NCBI GenBank assembly: GCA_008921705.1
Contig: VFFE01007668.1
Span: forward strand, 880,000-943,999
DNA length: 64,000 nucleotides
Direction of reading: 5' to 3'
DNA from: Burhinus oedicnemus
Taxonomy: Eukaryota; Chordata; Aves; Charadriiformes; Burhinidae
Program-made: the position numbers and the translations under genes
Shown here: piece after piece, positions 51,001 through 62,740 of the stretch
How the letters are laid out: each line of letters opens with the position of its first letter
Position numbering within the stretch: position 1 is the first letter of the stretch
The notes under the pieces: generated by a model
The model's database searches: none
Seen by the model: the letters and a program-made list of their open reading frames with translations, nothing else
What the model was told of the DNA's origin: nothing

Positions 51001-52327
51001 AGTGTTCAACTTGCTTCTGAAAGCAGAAAATGACACAGTTTACAGCGGTCTGATACTACCTTCAATGCAAAACAGTCCTTAAAAGGTCTCATGCATAAAC
51101 AGCTGATACAAGACAGCAGTTTATGGTATTTAGAAAATCAGCAGGTAAACACTCTGAAACAATGAATAATTATATAAATAATGTCATTTGTTTAAGATAA
51201 GGAATACGTCAACATTATCTTTTAAGTTCAGTCTAGATGGAGACAGTTTTTCAAGACAGCAGACTTCACAAACTAAAGACTGGCACATTTCCCATCTCAT
51301 TCATCTGCTTCTTTCCTAAGGGGTTTCTTGGCATAGATGGTGCTTCTCCTCACTCACTTCTCTGTAAATACTGCAAGATAACTGTAGCAGTTTCTCTGAA
51401 TATTATAGAATTACTGGTCGGTGGCAAGTATTTTTATTCTGGTCCACCTCTATTTTTAAATTTATATTTTACTACAGAATTAAATTGCATTTTCAGATAA
51501 TGTTATTGTAAATCCCTAACAATGTTCACTACGTAAAATTGTTTTATCATTTTTCAGCTCCATAAAGAAAAAGATTATCAATTCAGAAAAAAAAAAGTGC
51601 AGATTTATTTCAGTGTTTATTTTTTTTAACAAGCAAACTTTAGAGACATAGATGAAGTTTGCGATCTTTTCATAGGTCAAAGAGTCAAAATGACTACAAA
51701 GAAATAGATTGCAATGAAGCAATAATTAGATGGATTTGAAGGTAGTTAAAATTTATCACAATAAGAAATGTAACAAAGTTTAAGAATTACACTATTTTCA
51801 AATCAGAACATTAACAAATAAAATAATATTACACTTTATTATTGACATAATTAATAAAAAAGTGTTAGAACAAATTATTACTTTAGATTACTAATAAGAG
51901 AGAGTATTTTTTCCTAGTTTATTTTTTTTAAGCAAAATTTAAAAAAAACTCCCTACACTTAATATTTAATTATCTTCCTAAGAAACTTAAAAGATTAAAA
52001 GTTGCACAATACTTTGGAAAGCTGGTTAGTATTAAAAAGTAAGTCTTCATATCCTTGTGGTGACACACTGAAAGGAATTAAATGATGCTGTGGTAAATGC
52101 AGTACTTCGCTAAATGAACATATACAGATGAATATTTATTAACTGCCTAATATCTATTATCAAAATTATTAAGTAAACATGTTTTTAATTCATTTAAAAT
52201 ATCTCACACTGTGTTCTTTTCTGATTTTCATACCCCATTACAGCGGGAAAATTGATAGGAAAACTTAGGCTGAGGCACAATAATAATTTTGATCTATGGC
52301 ATTTCTGAAGAGTACACACATACAGCA
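45020..52327. other. AT-rich DNA, no gene seen
   Basis: About 7.3 kb of AT-rich sequence, densest in A and T around 48170-48440. Apart from a faint CR1-like piece at 46985-47215, I recognise no element, and open frames are short. Confidence 0.55.
46985..47215 (-). mobile_element. Very old CR1-like fragment
   Basis: On the minus strand the text reads ATLEYCVQFWKN, close to the CR1 RT C-terminal block [10 protein letters not shown]. The plus strand shows GTACACAGTATTCCAGA, matching the same region of other copies at low identity. The rest is too eroded to place. Likely an ancient CR1 or related LINE. Confidence 0.45.
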
Positions 52328-53358
52328 TTGGGTAGGTTACCTTTGGCTGGCTGCCAGATCCCCATCAAGCCGCTCTCTCACTCCCCCTTCTCATCAGGAC
52401 AGGGGGAGAAGATAAGAAGAAAAAACTCATAGATTGAAATAAAGCTAGGGAGATCACCCACCAATTACCATTGCAGGTAAAACAGACTTGACTAGGGGAA
52501 AATTAATTTAATTTATTGCAATTAAAAATAAAGTACGATAGTGAGAAACAAAGACAAAAATAAAAACATCTTTCCCCCACCCCTCCTCATCTTCCCAGGG
52601 TCAACTTCACTCCTTTCTTCCTAACTCTTCTATTTCCTCCCTGTCTGGAGCAGTGCAGGGGAATGAAGAATGGAGGTTGCAGTCAGTTCATAACATCTTC
52701 CGCTGCATGAGCGTTAGGTCCCTCCCACACAAACAGTTCCACTGTGGATCTTTCCCATGTGCTGGATTTCTCCAAGAACTGACCCAGCATAGCTCCTTTC
52801 CACAGGGTACACTCCTTCAGAAACAGACTGCTCCCGCGAGTGTTCCCCACAAGCTGTAGTTCCTGCCAGAAAACCTGCTCCTGCATGGGCTCCTCTCCAC
52901 AGGCCGTGGCTCCTGCCAGTAGCTTGCCACAGCATGGGCTAGTCATGGGCTGCAGCTTCCTTCAGGGCATATCCACTTGCTCTGGTGTGGGGTCCTCCAC
53001 AGGCAGCAGAGTAGGTGTCTGCTCTGATGTGGTCCTCCATGGCCTGCAGGGAAATGTTTGCTTTGGCACCTGGAGCACCTCCTCTCCCTCCTCCTTCATT
53101 GACCTGGGTGTCTGCAGGGCTTTTTCTCTCATATTTTCTTGCTCCTCTCTTACAGCTGCTGCACAGTGGTTTTTACCCTTTCTTAAATATCTTATCACAA
53201 AGGCACCACCAGTGTTGCTGATGGGTTCAGCTTTGACTATTTTAGAGCCTGCTGGAACTGGCTCCATCTGACGTGGGGGCAGCTTCTGGGGTCTTCTCAT
53301 ACAATCCACCCCTGCATCCCTTCCTGCTACCAAAACCTTGTCACATAAACTCAATACA
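52328..53358 (-). mobile_element. Solo LTR, avian ERV family, minus strand
   Basis: The segment is homologous along its whole length to 57229-58201. It starts near GGTAGGTTACCTTTGGCTGG and ends at AAACTCAATACA (53358). Its sense strand is minus: it has a TATTTAAG box (53189-53182) and an AATAAA (52517-52512). The middle carries degenerate ~45-base repeats around CTCCTGCCAG and TGGGCTCCTCTCCACAG. I recognise the pattern as a common avian ERV LTR but give no family name. No clear target-site duplication was seen. No internal retroviral genes adjoin it. Confidence 0.82.
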
Positions 53359-53525
53359 AGTTTTTTAATGATTATCTGAATCACTAAATATCTGCTTAAA
53401 TTTTCCTACAATAATATACAGGCCTGTTCTGTTGTATATCACTGTTGGGACGTTGGGAAAGGAGGGCTGTTAGCAACAAGACCAACGTCTGAAGCATAGC
53501 TCATGTAAAAACTCACATTGACAAA

Positions 53526-53555
53526 CTAAACTAAACTAAACTAAACTAAACTAAA
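53526..53555. repeat. (CTAAA)6 microsatellite
   Basis: Six uninterrupted CTAAA units, close to the right end of the LTR at 52328-53358. Confidence 0.95.
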
Positions 53556-55565
53556 AACAACTCACCATTTTCCTGTGTATTACATTTCTTGAGCTCTTCC
53601 TGCATGATACTAGAGGCAGTATCTTTTTAAAAGACGGAAAATCACAGCATAATGTATACCCTGTAAGATCTCTAAAATATAAAACAGAATTTTTTCCTAC
53701 ATTTCCGACCGTTACTGGAAACTTCTCCTGTTTAAGCACTAGGCCACTATATTCAACTGCAGAATTCATAGGTGATCTTCATTGGTTGATCTTTTTCTAG
53801 GAAATTGAAGAAGTAGAAGATGTATTTTCCATATATCTTAATTTCCCTTTAAACTACATATATTCCTACATACAACAGAATATTGTGAAAGGGAATGAAT
53901 TAAAAGAAAATAACATTTAAGAGTACTAGGCATTGTCTCCATCAGCACAGCATATTACTCTCTGAGAAACCCAGAGGTATTTGTAAAGTTGCCAACAAGA
54001 TTACCAGTGAAGCCTGTCAAAGAAGAAGCCACTGATAGAGAAGTAGTTTTGGGCACTCTGAATCTAATGCAGGAGGAAAGAAAGAGAGCAGCAGTCTGGC
54101 ATAATCAACAGAACATTAACATGTACCTTTTTACAAGACCAAGAGTGACAGGCTTTTGATTAATATAGACTCTTTTCAAATGGTATGTTAAATACATCTA
54201 TTTACCTAACATGTATACACACCTAAATTTACCATCTGAAAACAGAAAGGCTGTTTGAGAATATACATGCTTGTGCCTGGCGCTGCATGGTTCCAGGAAA
54301 GTCAGCTGTTGTGCTTAATCTAGCTGGGGCCTGCTCACAGCCAACAGTCAGTAGCATCAGGATTGTGGTGGTAACTAGAATAGAATGTCTGTTGCTTATG
54401 CTGAGTATGCTCTCTATCACACTTCTGAATATCTCTAATTGTCTTTGTATTTATCACGTTAGAAGAAAGTGTCATAAAGCACATTTTACAGAGCACTTGA
54501 GGTGCAAACTTACTGCATCACATAGGACATCTGTGCCATGCCTGCAATAGTACTTCAAGCTGAGCAGAGTACTCCAATTAGGGATTAATCTATTAACTTA
54601 GTGAACACATTACCCAACTGTATCTCTATGACTGAACTAACCTGTTGTTCCAGAAATGCGAGGAAAAAAAGACTTAACTTTTCCTTCCTCCAAGATACAC
54701 CTCTTCAGATACTTTTTTTCTTTGTAAAACCATTATTAATCTTACTGAAATGGCAAAGAAATTCTTGCAGAGATGCTGGACTGCTTAATTTCAATATAGA
54801 ATCATTGATTTTAAGATGTATTATATGCCCTGAAAAGCAATAAACTTAATGATAAACTACGGATATTGAAGAGTATGGTTGTACTCATAATTTACACTAT
54901 GAATACGCCTACAGTATGGGAAAGTTTTCACTTCGTGATAAAGTATCTGACATAGTAGTGCTCTTGTTTTCTGAACCAATTCTGAGCCCTTTATGAAAAA
55001 TAGTTCAGAAAATGGTAACAGAAAATAAAGAGGCTTTCAGAAAAAAAGCAAGTGTTGGAAAAATCTAAAAATACTTTAAAAGGGAATTAGAATACATATA
55101 TGAGTATGCAGGAGAAAGGCAAGGTAATGAAATGTTGTATGACTGCTGTTCCTGTATGACAAGCTTGAGTTTTCTCTGAAAGAAACCGGAAGATAGTCAG
55201 GGTTTTCCTGCTTTTATCTGAATACTAAGATTTCTGCATAGTTTCTTCTTTGTCTACTTTTCAAGTGGTTTGGTTCTTTTCTTAGTTCACATTTTCATTT
55301 TTTCATATAAGTTTTGAAAAGTGAATGAGAATCAAATCACCAGATATTCTTCTTTCTGTGGGTAAGACAGCTGAATGCTTGAGTTAGCAAATGTAGAAAA
55401 AAATCCTTTTTTCACACTCCATGATTAAATACAATTTATATAATCATAAATAAGTTGCTTCAACTGAGAAGAATGAATTCATTGAGAAACCGACAGTTGT
55501 TGTGGGCTTTATTACCTCAGTAATCTTTTTCTACAAAACATAAATCACATGAAGATATGTTAGAG

Positions 55566-55985
55566 TCAAAGCCAATCTATCAAGCTGTTAAAAGAAATAA
55601 GGAAAGGAAACCTTAGATGTAATTCACTATTGTGCCATTCTAGTTTTATACTAATGGAACTCCACAGGCTTTTTTGCTTGTGGACATTATGAAACAAGCT
55701 TAATTTATTAGTTATTCCAGTAGACAAAGCATCATAAAGTGCAATCACCAGCAGTTTCCCAGAATACCCATTCCCTGGAACACATAAGAACATAATGTGG
55801 TAAAAGGCTTTAATAGCAACTTGCTCAGCTTCTGTGTCAAAAAGGCAATGCATAGCCACAAATTCCAGCACAATGAAAGCTGGTCTGTTCAAAAGCGGTT
55901 CCCCATGTATTACTTTTGTCAACAGTAAGCCAAATGTCAGATGGAAATCTGGCTTACTGATCCCTTTTTTCTTCGTTTTTAATAT
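55566..55985 (-). other. Unassigned 140-codon open frame
   Basis: This is the longest non-transposon open frame in the window. The first ATG gives 118 codons (from 55922), and the frame stays open upstream to a TGA at 55988-55986. The N-terminal part (PAFIVLEFVAMHCLFDTEAE, then QVAIKAFYHIMFLCVPGNGY) has a protein-like mix of residues, and the C-terminal part looks random. No family was recognised, and no convincing splice acceptor or poly(A) signal decides the matter. It may be an exon, a decayed gene fragment or chance. Confidence 0.2.
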
Positions 55986-57228
55986 TCAGAAAACTTCACA
56001 GGCTTCGTAACAAAGTTTGGGGCACATCAAAATTATTGTTAGGGGCATTGCTTGTATGTGAAAGGATCAAGCCATTGTGCTTACCAAAATACTTTGCACC
56101 CAATCTTAGATTTGATTCTTTCCTCATGTACACAGATGATATACCAGCAGCTAACTTCAGCAGAGCTCCTTCTGATGTACTTCAGTTTAGATGAAAGAAA
56201 ATGATACTGTGTTACTGGAAGATGTAAACTCCAGTACTTAATCCCCTGGATATGTAACTAATGAAACTGTATATTCTACAAACTTTCTGAAAGGCATGGA
56301 TATGTTAATAGTTTTATTTGTGATGTGCTCATCCTCAGCTGTCATCAGTGTCAGGTTTCAGCCAGGTAGACTGCTAGAACCTATGAATGAAACTAATGAA
56401 ACTCTCCTTGACCTGCTAGAAGAAACCTACAGTCTTATCTGCCGTTCTTTCTTTAATTAACCACAAAAAAATTTATACATACTCATTTCCACTGTTTTTC
56501 ATCAAGGAGGGATTTTAGGGTATTGCTATAAAAAATTCAGTGGTTAAATTCATTGTAAATAACCAAAGAGTTGTATTAATTCTGTCAAAGGTATTAATTA
56601 GACTTAATATAGTTTGGTTTAAAGATATGAAAATATGAAACACCTCAGTCTTACTGGAATTGCAAAACTGATTCCACATGCAAACACAAATTTAAGCAAC
56701 ACATTTAAGTTTATCCTAATACTTATCCTAATACATTTTTATGGATAAGAGAACCTCACACTTTAGAAGTTGTAATGGGCATAATAATAATAGAAATGCT
56801 TCCTTCACCATTAACTCTTCCTTATTTTCCTTTTTTAATTTTTTTTCTTCTCACTTTGGAAATGACATAACATGGATAAATTCCAAAACCAAGAACATTT
56901 TAACACAGCCTTGCCTGTGTTATTTGGAAAGATTTTGCCTCAGTGCTTCAGATCTTAGATGTACTTCTGCATATGTTTGACATTTAAAATTAAATCTATG
57001 GTTTGCATAATTGTTAACTCCTTTTTGAAAGATAAATTTCTTCATGATCCTTTTTTCTAGACCCTCACTTGTGCCATTCACAAGACAAAAAATGAACTTG
57101 TAAACAACCATTTGGATTGCATGACCTTCAGCTAGCTACTGCATTTTTAACCTATCTGGCTTGAATAGCTCTCTGGAGTTTCCCTGGTGGAAGCATATCT
57201 TTGCCACACACTCCCTGATACAGGAATA

Positions 57229-58201
57229 TGTGGTTGGTTGACCTTGGCTGGCCGCTAGGTGTCCACCAAGCTACTCTATCACTCCCCCTCCTCAACAGGA
57301 CAGGGGGAAAAAATGAGATGAGAATTTTCTGGGTCGAGATGAGGACAGAGAGATCACTTACCAATTAACATCATGGGCAAAACAGACTCAAATCGGGGAA
57401 ATTAATTTAATTTATTACCATTTTAAAAGAGTAGCATAGTGAGAAATAAGGATAAATCTAACCTTCCCCTCAACCATCCCTTCTTCCCAGGGTCAACTTC
57501 ACTCCTAACTTCTCTTACCTTCTCCCTTCTGAGCAGCACAGAGGCATAGGAAATGGAGGTTGTGATCCGTTCATAACACTTTGTCTCTGCTGTTCCTTCC
57601 TTCTCATGCCCTTCCACTGCTCCAGCATCGGGTCCCTCCCATGGTATACAGTCCTTCCTGACCTTCTCCAGTGTGGGTCCTCCACAGGGTCACAGGTCCT
57701 GCCAGAAAACCTGCTCCTGAGTGGACTTTCCATGGCATCACAGCTTCCTTTAGAGCACTCCCACCTGCATCAGTGTGGGATCCTCCACAGGGTACAGGAT
57801 GGATATCTGTTCCACTGTGGACGTCCATGGGCTGCAGAGGGACAACCTGTATCACCAAAGTCTGCACCATGGTCTGCAGGGGATTCTCTGCTCTGGCACC
57901 TAGAGTATCTCCTCCCTTTCCTTTTTCACTAATCTTGGTGTCTACAGAGTTGTTTCTTCCACATATTTTCACTCCTTTCTCCCAGCTGCTGTTGTGAAGC
58001 AGTTTTTACCCCTTCTTAAATATGTTAGCACAGAGGCACTACAGACATTGCTAATGGGCTCAGCTTTGACCAGCAGTGAGTTCGTGTTGGATCCTGCTGG
58101 AACTGGCTGTGTCTGACATGGGGGTAACTTCTGAGGTCTTCTCATAGAAGCCACCCCTGCAATCCCCCAATACCAAAACCTTGCCACACAAACTCAATAC
58201 A
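57229..58201 (-). mobile_element. Solo LTR, avian ERV family, minus strand
   Basis: TGTGGTTGGTTGACCTTGGC at 57229 and AAACTCAATACA at 58201 give TG...CA ends. Flanks are GAATA on the left (57224-57228) and GAACA on the right (58202-58206): a 5-base target-site duplication with one change. On the minus strand a TATTTAAG box (58022-58015) lies about 180 bases from the LTR start, and an AATAAA (57416-57411) lies near the other end. This implies a short U3 and a long transcribed region of about 600 bases. That region has repeats around TCCAGTGTGGGTCCTCCAC. Open frames in it are composition artefacts. Confidence 0.87.
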
Positions 58202-59612
58202 GAACATTAATCTGTAGGTAGTCTTGTGCTGAAGTAAACCACATAGGATCATTCTGGATTTAACTATTTCTTAAGAACACACACCAAGGCACTCAAAGAC
58301 ATTCAACACCTGTGTCTTTCCCTTAAATTCTTCTCAATTTTGTAACATATTTACTTAATATTAAAACTGACACACACCTCCCACTAACCACTCTGACTGT
58401 TCACAGCACAACAAATTTTACACCAAGGAGGGGAAAAAAACTCCACTAGAGATATACAAGAGGTTATTTTAGTCATTGAGGCAGAATCTAAATCTTTCTG
58501 GGAGAAAAACTTCATACAAGTTCAAGTTCTAACTTTAGCATTTCTTTTGGAAGAAAACAAATAAGAGCAAATCTTCCCCAGGGTAGCAGATTATCAGCTG
58601 TAATGCCAGTCTTTTATGAAGTTATGCTTCAAAGAAAGACTTTCATAGTTCCTCCATACCTCAAATTGCTGCGAGGTAGTTTGACAAGTGATTTCCAAAC
58701 TGTCAAAACTTTTAACAGGAGTACTGTGGGAGCAGATGTAGTCATAATGCTTTGTAGGAAATTTAAGTATTTTAAGCAAGTGAGTATCTGTAGGCAGGTG
58801 TTTTACAAGGATTCCATGCAGTTAAGCAAGTATTGAAAATGCCAAAATTCTACCAATTAGACATTGAATAGTAAGAGCATTTTGATTCCAAAATATTACT
58901 TGTATTAGTTAATGGATGTTCTTTAAATTTCTTATAGTATTTTGGTTTTATTTGCTTTATTTTGTTATGGGCTTATGTAATCATACCATTTATCTCCAAT
59001 GACTTTCAAGTTTAGCTGTTCTATTTAGATAACAAAGACAAAAGTTTATTTTTATTTGAACTATGGAAAGTGTGAAAACCTCAGTGGAGCTTCAATTTTG
59101 GACTGAAATTGTGATTGAACTATGGAGGACAATTTAAACTTGAAGTGACATGAGGAAATGTAACTGTATTCATACGGAAAGAGAACGGTTGCATTATTGG
59201 TGGAAAGGGACAAATAAGAGAAGAATGAATGAGAGGAATAAAATTAATAGGATTTGCTTTGGAAAGAGGTTTTTCTCTCTTTTTTTTTCCCCCTTGTAAA
59301 TCATAAATATTTTTCTTTATGCTACAGCTGATTTCTGTGGGATTTTCTATTCTAATATCTCAAGAAAATCAAAAGGAAAGAACACTGTTCATACACAAGG
59401 GCAACTCTTAATTTGGAGACAGTGGAGCTAATTCCATTCAGAACTTCATAACTATGCACAATCTTTGTGTATCCCTTTTCCTCCTATGGTAACAATGGAC
59501 AACACATTTATTAAGCCCAGGCACACCAGACAGTGTGCTGTGCCTGTCCAGTGGGGAGTCCTCCCTGGGGATCCTCACAAACTCAAAAGTGTTAGAGCCT
59601 CCAGACATATTT
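58202..59612. other. AT-rich DNA, no gene seen
   Basis: 1.4 kb without recognisable gene or mobile element. Confidence 0.55.
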
Positions 59613-61080
59613 CATAGAATCATAGTTTAAGTTGGAAGGGACCTTTAAGATCATCAAGTCCAACCATAAATCTAACACTGACAAAAAACACCATTTATGT
59701 CCCTAAGCACCACGTCTACCCATCTTTTAAATATCTCCAGGGATGGCAATTCCACCACTTCCCTGAGAAGCCTCTTCCAATGTTTGAGAACCCTTTCTGT
59801 GAAGAAATTTTTCCTAATATCCAATCTAAACCTCCCCTGGTGTAACTTGAGGCCTTTCCCTCTTGTCCTGTAACTTGTTACTTGGGAGAAGAGATCAACC
59901 CCCACCTCTCTACAGCCTTCTTTCAGCTAGTTGTAGAGAGTGATAAGGTCTCCCCTCAGCCTCTTTTTCTCCAGACTAAACAACCCCAGTTCCCTCAGCT
60001 ACTTCTCGTAAGACTTCTTTTCTACACCCCTCACCAACTTCTTTGCCCTTCTCTGGAAAGGCTCCAGAATCTCAATGTCTTTCTTGTAGTGAGGGGCCCA
60101 AAACTGAACACAGTATTTGAGGTGAGACTTCACCAGTGCCAAGTACAGGGGTACGATCACTCCCCTAGTCTTGCTCACCACACTATTCCTGATACAAGCC
60201 GGGATGCTATTCACCTTCTTGGCCACCTGGGCACACTGCTGGCTCATATTCAGCCAGCTGTCAACTGACACCCACAGGTCCTTTTCTGCCAGGCAGTTTT
60301 CCAGCCACTCCTCCCCAGGCTTGTAGCATTACATGGGGTTGTTGTGACCCAAGTGCAGGACCTGGCACTTGGCCTTTCTGAACCTCATGCAGTTGGCCTT
60401 GGCCCATCAATCCAGCCTGTCCAGATTCCACTGTAGGGCCATCCTACTCTCAAGCAGGTCAACACTCTCACCTAACTTGGTGTCATCTGCAAACTTACTG
60501 AGGGTGTACTCGGTCCCCTCATCTAGATTCTTGATAAAGATATTAAAGAGAACTGGCCCTGATACTGAGCCCTGGGGAACACCACTTGTGACCGGCCACC
60601 AACTGGATCTAGATCCATTCACCACCACTCTTTTGGCCCAGCCATACAGCCAGTTTTTGCCCCAGTGAAGAGTATACACATCCAAGCCGTGAGCAGCCAG
60701 TTTCTCTGGGAGAATGCTGTGGGAAACCATGTCAAAGGCTTTACTAAAGTCCAGGTAAACAACATCCACAGCCTTTCCCTCATCCACTAAGCAGGTCACC
60801 CTGTCATAGAAGATCACATTTATCAAGCAGGATCTGTCTTTCATGAGCCCATGCTGACTGGGCCTGATCACCTGATTGTCCTGCATATGCTGCTTAATGG
60901 CACTTAAGATGATCTGCTCCATAACCTTCCCAGGCACCAAGGTCAGACTGACAGGGCTGTAGTTCCCTGGATCCTCCTTCCGGCCCTTCTTGTGGATAGG
61001 CATCACATTTGCTAACCTCCAGCCAACTGGGACCTCCCTGGTTAACCAGGACCACTGATAAATGATGGAAAGAAGGGTGC
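59613..61080 (-). mobile_element. CR1 LINE, second subfamily, minus strand
   Basis: The tail lies at 59613 (complement of GGTCCCTTCCAACTTAAACT), and the element reads leftward to about 61080, where it is 5'-truncated at the start of the reverse transcriptase ([10 protein letters not shown]). It is close to the copy at 41881-43838 in both 3' UTR and protein. Confidence 0.95.
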
Positions 61081-61084
61081 TCAA
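59672..61084 (-). pseudogene. CR1 ORF2 RT, nearly continuous
   Basis: A 225-codon frame (60407-61084) spans the fingers and palm: [33 protein letters not shown] with its metal-binding aspartate, [17 protein letters not shown], and motif C as intact [12 protein letters not shown]. It ends at DRLD with a TGA where the family has a glycine codon. The thumb and C-terminal domain continue as WAKANCMRFRKAKCQVLHLG, then a stop, [20 protein letters not shown] (59999-60271), and a final frame with LEIFKRWVD. All three catalytic aspartates are present, so only a few lesions inactivate it. Confidence 0.92.
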
Positions 61085-62239
61085 ATCTCAGGCCTTGTTT
61101 GGAGATTATGAGACTGAATTGAGGCAATACTGTAAATCCATAATTTTTTCTTTGAAATTTGTTGATCTTAATCTCCTTCAAAAATTATCTGAATTATTAA
61201 AATTCAGGGGGGAATTACTACTGCTATTATGTCTAGCAATGAAGTAATAGTGGTATTTTGCCCTTTATAATCTAGTTAGTACAATTTGTTCTCATTTGTA
61301 AAATAAAAACACATGTATAGGCTCTCTTAGAAAGGACAGTTAAAAACCATAGTCACAGAAAACAGAAAAGGTGCCATTCCTGTGACCTTTGCAATATTTC
61401 CCAGAGAGTATGATGACTGTATCACAAACTTAATGTAAATCTTGCTGGGATTTTACTTCATCATAAATATATCAGGATATATGTATGAGTGTTGGAATGA
61501 GGGTCCACTTCTGCAGTACCAAGGAGTACATAAATTTGACTGGCAGTCCTTTGAATCACTCACTTTTACCTCTTTTTTCTCATGCAATTTCATTAAATGT
61601 AATACTTTTCTTTTTCTTCTTCTGTGAATAAATAGTAGGTAAAGTGGTTGCTTTTTAAACAGATGTTATTACCCCTTTTTAATTGGTAGCAGATAAACTG
61701 AATTTAATGGTTTACAAGTATCTACTTCATTGACTCCATACTTTCTTTTCTCTCAATTATGGGAAGCAAATTAGATACTTAAAAGAAACATAATCTCCAC
61801 CTAATAAAGCTAAGTAACATAATCCCAATCCAATAAAGAGAAGTGCCTTCCCATGTTACAATTGTTTATAAAATCTAATAATCTTTTCCTTTATGACACG
61901 CCTAAATGGTCATTGTAGGTTAAAAGCTACAACAACTTTGATGTAATCTCAGAGACCATCTTTTCGAGATAAAGTAGCTCACTGATCTGCAAAACTTGGA
62001 AATGATGAGGAATTTTAAAAGAACCATTTTACTTTATACCTTGCTGATTTTAGCATTTTGTTGCTATGGAAAGTTACAATTTTCAATTTAATATTTAAAA
62101 TTATGTTTTAAGTTACAAGCCAGTGTAACAAATATACTAATTTCATAATGAAATATTGTATTTACCTAAAAAATATATTTTTACATTTCTGTTTGAAATA
62201 ACAAATTTCTTATCTTCCTCAAGCTAGACACATGGAATC
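61085..62239. other. AT-rich DNA, no gene seen
   Basis: 1.15 kb of AT-rich sequence between two CR1 copies. Nothing recognisable. Confidence 0.55.
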
Positions 62240-62740
62240 AACTGGTATACTGTGTCCAGTTCTGGGCTCCCCAGTGCAAGAAAAATGTAAACTTACTGAA
62301 GCGAGTCCAGCACAGAGTCACAAAAATGACTAAGGAATAGGAGCATCTTTCATATGGAGAAAAGCTGACAGAGCTGGGACTCTTCAGTCTGGAGAAGAAA
62401 AGGCTCAGGGAGGATATTATTACAATGTATAAACACCTGATGGATGGGATGACAATAAAGGAGACAGACGCTTCCCTCTACTGACAGGACCAGAGGCAAT
62501 GGACACAAATTAAAAAATGTGAAGTTCCATTTGAACATCAGAAAACAGATTGTACTGTGAGGGTGGTCAAACACTGGCACAGGTAGCCCAAACAGATTGT
62601 GGAATCTCTGTTCTCAAAGATATTCAAAGTCTGACGCAACATGGTCTTGATCAACCTGTTCTAGGTGAACCTGTTTGAGCTGGGGAATTGGATGTGATCT
62701 CAAGCTGTACCTTCCAAATGAAATGATTCTGTTATTCTGT
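62240..62740 (+). mobile_element. Old CR1 copy, plus strand
   Basis: The text enters at [20 protein letters not shown] in the RT C-terminal region and continues through [18 protein letters not shown] text (62370-62410) to a tail ending ATGATTCTGTTATTCTGT at about 62740. The terminal CCTTCC block is eroded. Divergence and the 3' UTR differ from the other copies, so this is an older subfamily. Confidence 0.85.

Larger units (their letters stand above)
53359..57228. other. AT-rich DNA between two LTRs
   Basis: 3.9 kb without retroviral coding sequence. It holds a (CTAAA)n repeat at 53526-53555 and one long open frame at 55566-55985 (listed separately). Confidence 0.55.

Noticed and set aside
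52840..53384. Overlapping open frames of 140-143 codons on both strands
   Set aside because: They lie in the GC-rich body of a solo LTR. The parallel frames in the sister LTR differ, so they are composition artefacts.
57604..57972. 122-codon minus-strand frame in the second LTR
   Set aside because: Same reason: repeat-rich LTR sequence with no retroviral protein similarity.
52328..58201. A full provirus bounded by two LTRs
   Set aside because: The 3.9 kb between them shows no gag, pol or env, the LTRs are well diverged, and the right LTR has its own target-site duplication.
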